A stretch of DNA of 23,759 nt from Erysipelotrichaceae bacterium UBA3379 (GCA_002359025.1 DEPZ01000012.1:1-23759); one strand, 5' to 3'; positions 1-7,611 are shown, counted from the first letter of the stretch. Translations and numbers: made by a program. Notes: a model not told the origin generated them from the sequence alone.

Positions 1-66
1 TTCAATATATTTAAATTTATACCATAATATTTTCAAATATCAAGAATATTATATCTAATTTATATT

Positions 67-102
67 TTGACTTGCTTATGACGTGACGTCATCATTTATA
101 AT
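67..102 (+). promoter_or_regulatory. Promoter of the ABC transporter operon
   Basis: A perfect TATAAT lies at 97-102, eight bases before the Shine-Dalgarno of the first ORF. A TTGACT lies at 67-72. Their spacing (24 bases) is too long for a standard sigma-A pair, so either TTGACT works with the weaker CATCAT at 90-95 (17-base spacer), or TATAAT works with a poor -35 such as TTGCTT at 72-77 (19-base spacer). In both readings the inverted repeat at 78-92 lies in the core promoter, so a repressor there would block RNA polymerase. Confidence 0.5.
78..92. promoter_or_regulatory. Inverted-repeat operator candidate
   Basis: ATGACGT and ACGTCAT are perfect 7-base arms around a single central G, placed between the candidate -35 and -10 elements of the ABC transporter operon. 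Such short near-continuous palindromes over a promoter are typical binding sites for dimeric TetR- or GntR-type repressors, which often control small ABC efflux operons. No regulator gene is inside the window; it may lie just upstream of base 1. The function is inferred from position and symmetry. Confidence 0.5.
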
Positions 103-121
103 ACTGAGTGAGGTGAAAACA

Positions 122-211
122 ATGAAATCGCAAAATGCATACAAAAACACAAAAGAACTTTATTTTAAACAAACATCTATCTTTCATATAAAAGAGATAG
201 CTTATGAATAA
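122..211 (+). CDS. Small 29-residue leader ORF, function unknown
   Basis: An ATG at 122 follows GAGGTG (110-115) with a 6-base spacer, the best ribosome binding site in this operon, and opens 29 codons ending at TAA 209-211. The peptide starts MKSQNAYKNT, is basic and aromatic, and has no membrane segment. Its last codons overlap the start of the ABC ATPase (ATG 204) by 8 bases in another frame. The ATPase has only a weak AAAGAG of its own, so translation is probably coupled. It could be a leader peptide controlling the transporter, or a small peptide tied to transporter function. I recognise no family. The evidence is the ribosome binding site and the overlap only. Confidence 0.5.
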   Translation: MKSQNAYKNTKELYFKQTSIFHIKEIAYE

Positions 212-1010
212 TGTTTTAACTGTCTATCAATTAACAAAAAGTTACAATAAAAATAAAGTTCTTAACAACTTATCATTCGAAGTAAAAAAAGGTGAAGTCT
301 TTGGAATTTTAGGTATGAATGGTGCCGGGAAAACAACACTCCTTGAATGTATTGAAGGATATAAAAAATATGATTCTGGTAATATACAAATTCATGGAAC
401 AATTGGTATCCAGTTACAAACATCATGCCTTCCTTCCTATGTGAAAGTCAAAGAAGCCTTAGTATTATTTTCTAAATGGAACAAAACCAATATTGATACT
501 TCTCTTATTACCGCTTTAAATATTCATGATATAGAAAACAAAACATACACACAGCTCTCTACCGGACAAAAAAGACGATTACATTTATTACTTGCTTTAT
601 TCAATCATCCTGATATTCTTTTTCTCGATGAACCAACAGCTGGACTAGATGTAGAAGGTCGTATTGAACTTCATGAAGTGCTACGACAGTTGCAAAAACA
701 AGGAACCACAATTATTATGACCAGTCATGATATGAATGAAGTAGAAAGCTTATGTGACCGTATCGTCATCTTACACCATGGAACACATGCTTACTTAGGA
801 ACCATTGATGAATTAAAAAAAGCTATTCATAGACATCATACAATCCAAATTATTACCAAATCTCATGTCTATACATATACAACCCATCATGTTGCCCAAA
901 CACTATTGAACATTTTACAAGATTTTAAAGAAAAAAACATAGATATTCAAGATATCAAATTGACTCAAGGAACTTTAGAAGAGCATCTTATTTATATGAC
1001 AAAGGAGTGA
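204..1010 (+). CDS. ABC-2 type transporter ATP-binding protein
   Basis: This 268-residue cytoplasmic ATPase powers the permease encoded next. Visible motifs are Walker A GMNGAGKTT (residues 37-45), the signature LSTGQ (118-122), Walker B ILFLDEP (138-144) and the switch His in MTSHD (His175). The signature has Thr in place of the first Gly of LSGGQ, which is common in the drug/antibiotic-resistance branch. After about residue 215 there is a His/Thr-rich tail, as in CcmA/NatA-like ATPases. The start at 204 overlaps the 29-codon leader ORF. The TGA stop (1008-1010) lies just before the permease start, so the genes form one operon. The substrate cannot be read from sequence; an exported drug, peptide or lipid is the usual role. 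Confidence 0.9.
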   Translation: MNNVLTVYQLTKSYNKNKVLNNLSFEVKKGEVFGILGMNGAGKTTLLECIEGYKKYDSGNIQIHGTIGIQLQTSCLPSYVKVKEALVLFSKWNKTNIDTSLITALNIHDIENKTYTQLSTGQKRRLHLLLALFNHPDILFLDEPTAGLDVEGRIELHEVLRQLQKQGTTIIMTSHDMNEVESLCDRIVILHHGTHAYLGTIDELKKAIHRHHTIQIITKSHVYTYTTHHVAQTLLNILQDFKEKNIDIQDIKLTQGTLEEHLIYMTKE

Positions 1011-1015
1011 AAACA

Positions 1016-1732
1016 ATGAATGCTTTATTATATGGAATCTTTTTACAATTTAAAATGGATATTCGCTCAAAAACACTACTTATTACTTGTTATATTGTTC
1101 CATTGTTGTTTTTTCTTATTGTGGGAAATATTTTTTCATCCATTATCCCCAATAGCCAAGAAACACTTATCCAATCAATGACAATCATGGGTATTTCAAT
1201 GGGAAGTTTAATTGGGTTGCCTCCTTCCATTCTAGAAATTTATGGAACTGATATTCAAAAAACATACCATGCTCATCATATCCCTAAATATTTTGGAATT
1301 GTCACACTGACTGTTTCAACATTTATTCACTTAATGTTTATGAGTCTCATTATTTTTATAAGCGCACCATATATCTTCAATGCAAAAACACCAGACAATA
1401 TATCACTCTATTTTCTATCTTTATGCTTTCCTATTATAACATCAATCTTACTTGCCTGCATTTTAGGGCTTCTATGTAAAGATCAAGCCAAACTCACCAT
1501 GTTAAGCCAAATTCTCTTTTTACCATCAATCATGTTATCAGGAATCATGTTTGATGCTTCTCTTTTACCATCGTTTCTACAAATTATTGGTAAAATCTTA
1601 CCTGCCACCCAAGGATTTCATCTTCTTTTACAAAAGAATACATCCTATACGAATTGGTTTAGCTTATTTATTATTTCCATTCTATCGCTTATACTCATAA
1701 GTCTGTTATTAAGGAAAAAATCGCACATATAA
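1016..1732 (+). CDS. ABC-2 type transporter permease
   Basis: A hydrophobic membrane protein of 238 residues with about six membrane spans (first near residues 18-38, last near 210-232) and a basic C-terminal tail. It has the ABC-2 permease layout: N-terminal cytoplasmic helix, a span, then paired spans with an SGIMFD stretch late in the protein, as in drug and polysaccharide exporters. It is the partner of the upstream ATPase. The frame is open from a GTG at 1007, but ATG 1016 is preferred because AAAGGAG (1001-1007) sits 8 bases before it. The same 14-base string GTGAAAACAATGAA occurs here (1007-1020) and at the leader ORF start (113-126). The stop lies inside the terminator hairpin. Confidence 0.85.
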   Translation: MNALLYGIFLQFKMDIRSKTLLITCYIVPLLFFLIVGNIFSSIIPNSQETLIQSMTIMGISMGSLIGLPPSILEIYGTDIQKTYHAHHIPKYFGIVTLTVSTFIHLMFMSLIIFISAPYIFNAKTPDNISLYFLSLCFPIITSILLACILGLLCKDQAKLTMLSQILFLPSIMLSGIMFDASLLPSFLQIIGKILPATQGFHLLLQKNTSYTNWFSLFIISILSLILISLLLRKKSHI

Positions 1733-1745
1733 AGTGCGATTTTTA
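1716..1745. terminator. Bidirectional terminator shared by the ABC operon and apt
   Basis: AAAAATCGCAC (1716-1726) and GTGCGATTTTT (1735-1745) form a perfect 11-base stem around an 8-base loop. A-runs on the left and T-runs on the right give U-tracts on both strands. The hairpin contains the last codons and stop of the permease (TAA 1730-1732) and the stop of apt (1743-1745, minus strand), so it ends both convergent transcripts. Confidence 0.85.
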
Positions 1746-2255
1746 GTATTTTAATACTGAATAAACATCATATTTTTCTAAAAGCTTTCTACCATTTAAT
1801 GCCTCTAATTCAATCAAAAAGACAATTCCAACGATATTTCCACCCATTTTTTCAATTAAAGAAGCAGCTGCTTCAACTGTTCCACCTGTTGCAAGTAGAT
1901 CATCAACAATCAAAACATTTTGACCTGGTTGAATGCTATCACTATGCATTTGAATTTCATTGTGACCATATTCAAGTTCGTATTTTTGACTTACCACTTC
2001 TCTTGGTAATTTCCCAGGTTTTCTTACCGGAACAAATCCAGCATTTAATTCAATAGCAACTGGACAACCAAACAAGAAGCCTCTTGCTTCCGGTCCAACT
2101 ACAACATCTACATTTTTATCTTGTGCATATTCTTTGATTAAACGAATTGATTCACGATAAGCCTCTTTATCTGCTAATAAAGGTGTCACATCTCTAAAAA
2201 GAACACCTTCTTCAGGAAAGTCTTGTATATCAGCAATATATTTTTTTAAATCCAT
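1743..2255 (-). CDS. apt: Adenine phosphoribosyltransferase
   Basis: The enzyme makes AMP from adenine and PRPP in cytoplasmic purine salvage. The 170-residue length matches bacterial Apt. Visible motifs are the adenine-side VVGPEARGF near residue 52 and the PRPP-binding loop VLIVDDLLATGGT near residues 113-125. The N-terminus (FPEEGVLFRDVTPLL) is also typical. The ATG at 2255 is preceded by AAGGAGG at good spacing. It lies 51 bases downstream of recJ on the same strand; recJ-apt linkage is common in Bacillota, often followed by relA, which is absent here because the convergent ABC operon takes that place. A TATAAT-like box just before the gene may allow separate expression. Confidence 0.96.
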   Translation of the reverse strand: MDLKKYIADIQDFPEEGVLFRDVTPLLADKEAYRESIRLIKEYAQDKNVDVVVGPEARGFLFGCPVAIELNAGFVPVRKPGKLPREVVSQKYELEYGHNEIQMHSDSIQPGQNVLIVDDLLATGGTVEAAASLIEKMGGNIVGIVFLIELEALNGRKLLEKYDVYSVLKY

Positions 2256-2306
2256 ATCTTATCCTCCTTAATTTTCATTATATCAAACTTTATTTTATGA
2301 ATAAAG

Positions 2307-3929
2307 TTACATTATATCTTTTACTATAAAATTAATATTTTTTTGATTTCTAAATTCATTAATACCAAGCGTTCCAATTAATGAAATCGTTTGTTGATCT
2401 TTTAATTGATTGTACAAAGATCCTTTATTAAATAACAATGCAGAAAATTTAACATGTGAACATTCTATATCTATCTTCAAATGTTTTCCTTCACTTAATA
2501 GATAAATACGTGATATAGGCATATCAGATAGAAGATATAATGGTTCTTCATTACACATTCCAAAAGGTTCTAATAATGATAATGACTCAATATTTTCTAT
2601 AGACAAATCATTTTCATTGATTAATAAAACAGAAGTTGATGCTTCTAATGTCACATCTTGTAATGCTTCTTGTATACAATGATAGAATGTTTCATAATGT
2701 TCTTCATCAATACTAAATCCTCCTGCTAAAGCATGTCCTCCAAAAGCAATAAATTGTTCTTGATGAGTTGTAAAAAATTCATGTAAAGAAAATCCTTCTA
2801 CACTTCTTGCACTTCCTTTATAAATTCCTGTTGTCTTATCATAATGCATGACAAAACTTGGTTTTTCATATTGTCTTGTATATTTTCCAGCAATCAAACC
2901 TACGAGTCCTTCATGAACGTCTTCACTTGCATAATAAAGAAATGGATCATCTGATGATGAATGAGCCAAAGCATATTGTTCATTTGTCATAGATTGTCGT
3001 TTTGCATTAATTTGTGTTGCTATACTAGAAACTTTCATCAATAAATCCTGAGGTGCATTTTTTAAAAAGTATTTTACTAATATATTAGGATTGCATAATT
3101 CCGGTAAACGTCCAAATGAATTGATTTTTGGCGCAATTGTAAACCCAATAGTTGACGAAGAATAATTCTTTTGATCTCCTAGTAAAAGTTCTATAGGTGT
3201 ATATTTTTCTTCTTTCATAAATAATAATGCACGTCTCACTAAAGAACGATTCTCATCTAATAGAGGCATCATATCAGATATTGTTGTAATTGCAGCCAGA
3301 CAATACAAATATTTATCATGTCTTTCCAACAAAGCACTCGCAAGTTTATAGGCAACAAATCCACCTGAAATTTCTTTAAACGGATAATCCGGCGATAATT
3401 TGGTATGAATAAATGAACATGCATCAGGTAAGTCTTGATCAAATTGATGATGATCAGTCACTATAACATCTATACCTAAGCTATTTGCACATTCAATTGC
3501 TTCAAAAGCCTTTACTCCATTATCTACAGTAATGATTAATGAATAACCTCTGCTTGCCATCTGTTTCACTCTTTGCATATTTAAACCATACCCATCATCG
3601 AATCGATTAGGAATATGATATCCTACATGTACGCCTAATTCTAAAAAAGCTTGTACTAATATTGTCGTTGCTAGAATACCATCACAATCATAATCTCCAT
3701 AAATGCATATCTTTTCTTTATTCTCTATTGCTTCATGAATTCTATCTAATGTAATATCAGCTTCTTCAAACAAAGAAAAGTCATGGTATATTAATTTAGG
3801 ATTTAAGAATGTTTTTAATGTTTCGTCATCATAGTGATGAAAATCTAGAACTTTTGCGAGTAATGAATTAATATTGAGTTTTTCTTGTATTGTTTGATAA
3901 TCCTGTGATTGTATAATTTTATATTCCAT
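2307..3929 (-). CDS. recJ: Single-stranded-DNA-specific exonuclease RecJ
   Basis: A cytoplasmic 5'-3' single-strand DNA exonuclease of recombination and mismatch repair. At 540 residues it is near the length of E. coli RecJ and lacks the long C-terminal extension of Bacillus YrvE. DHH-family motifs are visible: DYDCDG (79-84), TVDNG (134-138), TDHHQ (158-162) and the DHHA1 motif GGHALAGGFS (397-406). A beta-rich OB-like C-terminus follows. The metal-binding Asp and His residues are all present. The start ATG at 3929 is preceded by GAGGTG. It follows the comN-like gene by 36 bases and precedes apt, which is the Bacillus-type order. Confidence 0.95.
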   Translation of the reverse strand: MEYKIIQSQDYQTIQEKLNINSLLAKVLDFHHYDDETLKTFLNPKLIYHDFSLFEEADITLDRIHEAIENKEKICIYGDYDCDGILATTILVQAFLELGVHVGYHIPNRFDDGYGLNMQRVKQMASRGYSLIITVDNGVKAFEAIECANSLGIDVIVTDHHQFDQDLPDACSFIHTKLSPDYPFKEISGGFVAYKLASALLERHDKYLYCLAAITTISDMMPLLDENRSLVRRALLFMKEEKYTPIELLLGDQKNYSSSTIGFTIAPKINSFGRLPELCNPNILVKYFLKNAPQDLLMKVSSIATQINAKRQSMTNEQYALAHSSSDDPFLYYASEDVHEGLVGLIAGKYTRQYEKPSFVMHYDKTTGIYKGSARSVEGFSLHEFFTTHQEQFIAFGGHALAGGFSIDEEHYETFYHCIQEALQDVTLEASTSVLLINENDLSIENIESLSLLEPFGMCNEEPLYLLSDMPISRIYLLSEGKHLKIDIECSHVKFSALLFNKGSLYNQLKDQQTISLIGTLGINEFRNQKNINFIVKDIM

Positions 3930-3947
3930 CTCTTCACCTCAAAAAGA

Positions 3948-3972
3948 AAAATAACTGTTACACAGTTATTTT
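3948..3972 (-). terminator. Hairpin between the comN-like gene and recJ
   Basis: AAAATAACTGT and ACAGTTATTTT form an 11-base perfect stem with a 3-base loop. It overlaps the stop codon of the comN-like gene, and on the minus strand TCTTTTT follows. The recJ ribosome binding site comes immediately after. The stem is AT-rich, so it is more likely a partial terminator or processing site that lowers recJ readthrough than a full stop. Confidence 0.5.
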
Positions 3973-4253
3973 GCAATTAATTCTTTAAAATCTTCAATGT
4001 TCATGCTTGACGCTTCTTTAATGACCTTAAATTTCAAATAATCAAAAATATCAGAAAAACGAAGTGACATAATATCATCAATCACATCACACATAGCCAT
4101 TGAATCTTCATTTTTCCATTTAACTGTATACAAATAATCTTTAATATCGTTTGCATTTATATCATGAACACCCTCAGATTTAAACTCGTTTGCTTTTACG
4201 CGAATTAAAAATAATATATCTAAAGGGAGTTTATGACTCAAATCAATTTCCAT
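3966..4253 (-). CDS. comN: Small post-transcriptional regulator, ComN-like
   Basis: A 95-residue acidic, soluble protein with predicted helices, no signal peptide and no membrane span. It resembles the ComN/YrzD family of small post-transcriptional regulators in length, in the region near the N-terminus with LPLDILFLIRVKANEFK, and in location. In Bacillus, comN lies beside spoVB and close to recJ and apt, exactly as here. ComN in B. subtilis affects comE mRNA level and localisation; whether that role holds here is unknown. The frame is open from a GTG at 4262, but ATG 4253 is 8 bases after AGGAAG and is the better start. A TATAAT at 4297-4302 (minus) could be its -10. Family assignment leans on synteny. 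Confidence 0.6.
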   Translation of the reverse strand: MEIDLSHKLPLDILFLIRVKANEFKSEGVHDINANDIKDYLYTVKWKNEDSMAMCDVIDDIMSLRFSDIFDYLKFKVIKEASSMNIEDFKELIAK

Positions 4254-4332
4254 ATCATACACTTCCTAACATATTTCCTTATCTTTCAACATATCTATTA
4301 TAAAGGAAAATGAATAATAAAGGAAGTGTTTT

Positions 4333-5631
4333 ATGAAAAGAAAATTAATCAATTCATTTCTTATATTAAGTGGCAGTACACTCATATCTAAGATTTTCTC
4401 TATACTCAATAGAATCTTATTATCCAGATTACTTCATGAACAAGGTATGGCTTTATACATCCTTGTTGTTCCAACACTTTCTTTATGCATAACGCTTGCT
4501 CAGTTTTCAGTTCCTTCTGCTGTTTTTAGACTTGTTTCTAATCCAAGATATCAAAATAAAAAAGTCATTCTTTCTGGATTAATGATCTGTTTTTTAACAT
4601 GTATTATGATTATCTTATCTTTGTTTTGTTTTTCTTATACCATTTCCTATCAATTACTTAAAAACAAAGATGCATATTTACCAATATTAAGTATCATTCC
4701 TTTTGTTCCTTTAGTAGCATTAAGTGGAATTATTAAAAACTATTATTTAGGAAAAGAGGATGTCTTTTCTTTATCTCTTGCGCAATTTATTGAAGAAGTT
4801 GTAAGAATTATTGTCACTTATTTTCTCATAACATTTTTTAAAGAATTTTCTTTGTCTATACTTGTGTCATTCGCTTTTTTGTCTATGAGTGCAGGTGAAT
4901 TTTGTTCTATATGTTATTTGTATTTCAAGCATCCTAGACCTATTCTCCCTAATATACTAGTTCCTTATAATAAAGATAACTTTATTCTCAAAGATATGAT
5001 GCATATTGCTTTACCTCTCACTGGTTCTCGACTCTTACATGTCTTTTATAATTTTATAGAACCAATGATTCTTATTCACTTTTTAACCCGTCTTTCTTTA
5101 AGTGAAACTTATATACAACAAGAATATGCAATTATTAATGGCTATGTCATTTCACTATTGTTAACACCGACTTTCTTTAACAATGTGATATTAAGATTAC
5201 TCGTTCCTATTTTTAATAAAGACATTGCCTATCATCAAAACAAAGCCTTACAAAAGCATATCCTTTTAGGCTTATTATCTTCTTTATGTATAAGTATACC
5301 TTTTACACTATTGTTTTATTTCTATGGAGATTATTGCTTACTTATTATGTACAATACAAAAAAGGGATACACATATCTCAAATACATGTCCATCCCTTTT
5401 ACTCTCTTTTATTTACAAACTCCATTAAGTGCAGCATTACAATGCTTAAATAAAAATCGTGTGATGTTTATATTAAGCGTTATTGAAATTCTTATCGAAC
5501 TTATCTTTTTATTTATTCTCATTCCTATTTATCATGTTGCAAGTGTCGCTATTGTTGTCTTGCTTGGATTGCTTTCAACACTTCTGAGTTCATTTTATTT
5601 TGTCTATAAATATGTTTTTTCTATGCAATAA
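4333..5631 (+). CDS. SpoVB-like polysaccharide/lipid II flippase (MVF superfamily)
   Basis: An integral membrane protein of 432 residues with roughly 12 membrane spans. The N-terminus, with SGSTLISKIFSILNRILLSR, is the hallmark of SpoVB/Wzx-type flippases, which move undecaprenyl-linked saccharides across the membrane. B. subtilis SpoVB acts in spore cortex synthesis and relatives in cell-wall synthesis. At 432 residues it is shorter than Bacillus SpoVB (about 520) but appears complete. AAGGAAG precedes ATG 4333. It is divergent from the comN-like gene, reproducing the comN/spoVB neighbourhood. Its 3' end overlaps the convergent glucosidase gene by 11 bases, and no terminator is visible there. 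It could serve sporulation or general wall assembly. Confidence 0.85.
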   Translation: MKRKLINSFLILSGSTLISKIFSILNRILLSRLLHEQGMALYILVVPTLSLCITLAQFSVPSAVFRLVSNPRYQNKKVILSGLMICFLTCIMIILSLFCFSYTISYQLLKNKDAYLPILSIIPFVPLVALSGIIKNYYLGKEDVFSLSLAQFIEEVVRIIVTYFLITFFKEFSLSILVSFAFLSMSAGEFCSICYLYFKHPRPILPNILVPYNKDNFILKDMMHIALPLTGSRLLHVFYNFIEPMILIHFLTRLSLSETYIQQEYAIINGYVISLLLTPTFFNNVILRLLVPIFNKDIAYHQNKALQKHILLGLLSSLCISIPFTLLFYFYGDYCLLIMYNTKKGYTYLKYMSIPFTLFYLQTPLSAALQCLNKNRVMFILSVIEILIELIFLFILIPIYHVASVAIVVLLGLLSTLLSSFYFVYKYVFSMQ

Positions 5632-7267
5632 CAAGACACTGATATGGAAGTAGTTTTCCTTCATTGACTTCATCATAGTTATTTAACATAACTGTTCCTT
5701 TTATAATATCTATTGCTGTCTCTTGATTTGTAAAGTTACAATAGATTGTCACAGTGTTCCCTTGATGTTTTCTTTGATAAGCGATAACTTGATCAGGCGT
5801 ATCTAATGCTATAAAATCACCATAAATAAGTATCTCTCTGACAGGTGAATCTTGTCTCAATTGAATCATTTTTTGATAGAAATGGAAAACAGAATGATTA
5901 TCCTTGAGTTGTTGTTCAACATGAATAGATGTATAATTAGGATTCATTTTGATCCATGGTTGATGATCACTAAATCCAGCATACTCTTTATCATTCCAAT
6001 GCATAGGTGTACGTGTATTATCACGACTTCTTAAATTAAGAAAATGCAATGCTTCTTCTTTAGAATATCCCTCTTCCATTGCACGATGATATTGTGCATG
6101 AGAATTGATATCATCAAAATCATCAATAGATGTACGTTCAAAATTACACATTCCTATTTCCTCACCTTGATAGATAAAAGGTGTTCCTCTTAAATAAAAG
6201 AACATACAACCAAGCATTGTTATAGAATAATAATTTCTATCCTCTTTATTAACAATCAATTTATCTATCGAACGAGGTTGATCATGATTTTCTAAAAATG
6301 GGGCAGACCAACCAATCTTTTGTATTTCTCTTTGACTTTCAAACAACATATCTTTATATTGTTTGACACTCCAGTCACGACGTTGAAACCAATCTTCACT
6401 TTCACTGATATCAAAGTTTGTATAGTTAAAATCAAACATCATTGAAAAGCATCCTTCATCTCCAATAAAAATACCTAAATCTTTATAAGGAACACCAACT
6501 GCTTCAGCAACTGTAGCACAGTTATGTAAATCAAAAGTTTTTTCTCTTAACTCTTTAAAAAACACCTCTATACCAGGTAGATTTCTTGAATAAGGAAAAC
6601 ATGAAGATAAGCCATCAACCCCATCAATAGGACCATCTTGATAAGATTGGTCTTTTTTCATAAAATTAATCGCATCTACTCTAAATCCAGCAATTCCTTT
6701 TTCTAGCCACCAATTGATCATTTTATAAATATCTTCTCTCATTTGTGGATTTTCCCAATTCAAATCAGGCTGACCAGACGCAAAAGTATGATAATAATAA
6801 TCATCTGTTCCTTCAACATTCTCCCATACCGATCCACCAAAAACAGAACGCCAATTATTAGGTGCTTTTCCATTTTTTCCTTTTTTAAAAGTATAATAAT
6901 CTCTATAAGGACTATTTGGATCTTTTAATGCCTCTTGAAACCAATGATGTTGATAGGAAGTATGATTGACCACCAAATCTAACATAATTTTGATATCACG
7001 CTTTTTTGCTTCTAGAATAAGTTCATCTAAATCTTCCATAGTTCCAAAATCAGGATGAATAGCATAATAATCTGAAATATCATATCCATTATCTTGCATT
7101 GGAGATGCAAAGATAGGACAAATCCATATTAATGTAATTCCTAAATCTTTTAAATAATCCAACTTAGAAGTAATTCCCTTTAAATCACCTATTCCATCAT
7201 GATTAGAATCCTTAAAACTCTTTGGATATATTTGATATCCAACTTCTCTTTTCCACCAGTCTTTCAT
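5621..7267 (-). CDS. GH13 alpha-glucosidase (oligo-1,6-glucosidase family)
   Basis: A cytoplasmic 548-residue glycoside hydrolase family 13 enzyme that releases glucose from short alpha-glucans, probably subfamily GH13_31 or a close relative. It has a calcium-loop-like DSNHDGIGD (20-28), conserved region I DLVVNH (97-102), region II GFRVDAIN with nucleophile Asp198, acid/base Glu255 in ATVAEAVG, and region IV ENHDQ with Asp329. The residue after the nucleophile is Ala199 rather than the Val typical of 1,6-specific enzymes, which in this group favours alpha-1,4 or mixed specificity. No signal peptide is present. AAGGAGG precedes ATG 7267. It is a single-gene unit with no PTS or sugar transporter beside it, so trehalose-6-phosphate hydrolase is less likely. 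Confidence 0.88.
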   Translation of the reverse strand: MKDWWKREVGYQIYPKSFKDSNHDGIGDLKGITSKLDYLKDLGITLIWICPIFASPMQDNGYDISDYYAIHPDFGTMEDLDELILEAKKRDIKIMLDLVVNHTSYQHHWFQEALKDPNSPYRDYYTFKKGKNGKAPNNWRSVFGGSVWENVEGTDDYYYHTFASGQPDLNWENPQMREDIYKMINWWLEKGIAGFRVDAINFMKKDQSYQDGPIDGVDGLSSCFPYSRNLPGIEVFFKELREKTFDLHNCATVAEAVGVPYKDLGIFIGDEGCFSMMFDFNYTNFDISESEDWFQRRDWSVKQYKDMLFESQREIQKIGWSAPFLENHDQPRSIDKLIVNKEDRNYYSITMLGCMFFYLRGTPFIYQGEEIGMCNFERTSIDDFDDINSHAQYHRAMEEGYSKEEALHFLNLRSRDNTRTPMHWNDKEYAGFSDHQPWIKMNPNYTSIHVEQQLKDNHSVFHFYQKMIQLRQDSPVREILIYGDFIALDTPDQVIAYQRKHQGNTVTIYCNFTNQETAIDIIKGTVMLNNYDEVNEGKLLPYQCLVIA

Positions 7268-7326
7268 AATATTCCTCCTTTTCTTCTATTCTATCAAAAA
7301 CATAAAAATAATTCATATTTTTTTCG

Positions 7327-7355
7327 TAAAATAAAAACAGTCAATAATGACTGTT
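7327..7355 (-). terminator. Terminator of the T-box amino-acid operon
   Basis: AACAGTCA (7336-7343) and TGACTGTT (7348-7355) form an 8-base stem with a 4-base loop. On the minus strand it is followed by TTTATTTTA, a U-rich tail. It begins at the last base before the stop codon of the FakA-type domain gene, so it ends that operon. Confidence 0.75.
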
Positions 7356-7607
7356 CTACCCTTTTAAACCTCTCGATTGTCTATCCATATCCTCAATTAC
7401 TATATCATAGATTTCACCTAGGCTGGCACAATATTTAAGAACTTCCCATGGTTCATTTGTATGAAAATGAATTTTAATCAACTCATCATCACCTACAGCT
7501 AATAAGCAATCTCCTTGAAAATGAGATGTAAAATATTCACTAATAGTCTCTTCATTTAAGTCATGACCTTCAATTAATAGTTGTGTATCATAACGAAATT
7601 CTAACAT
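7356..7607 (-). CDS. Stand-alone FakA/DAK-type domain protein
   Basis: An 83-residue soluble protein that resembles one internal segment of the fatty-acid/dihydroxyacetone kinase family protein FakA (YloV). The tell-tale block is GDCLLAVGDDELIKIHFHTN followed by a P-x-x-VL-x-Y pattern and a GEI-x-x-I-x-ED-x-x-x-Q ending. The N-terminal ATP-binding DhaL domain is absent, so it should not be a kinase by itself. The frame is open from 7628, but ATG 7607 is preferred: AGGAAG lies 7 bases before it, and the start is then 4 bases after the aminotransferase stop, giving tight coupling. It is the last gene of the T-box operon. A regulatory or metabolite-sensing role is possible but unproven. Confidence 0.7.
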   Translation of the reverse strand: MLEFRYDTQLLIEGHDLNEETISEYFTSHFQGDCLLAVGDDELIKIHFHTNEPWEVLKYCASLGEIYDIVIEDMDRQSRGLKG

Positions 7608-7611
7608 ATCC

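Noticed and set aside
1799..2056. 85-codon plus-strand open frame inside apt
   Set aside because: It is antisense to a clear apt gene, has no ribosome binding site and its sequence looks like the complement of a conserved protein.
2283..2310. AT-rich stem CTTTATT/AATAAAG between recJ and apt as a terminator
   Set aside because: It has only A-T pairs apart from one end and no T-tract after it; it would be unstable.
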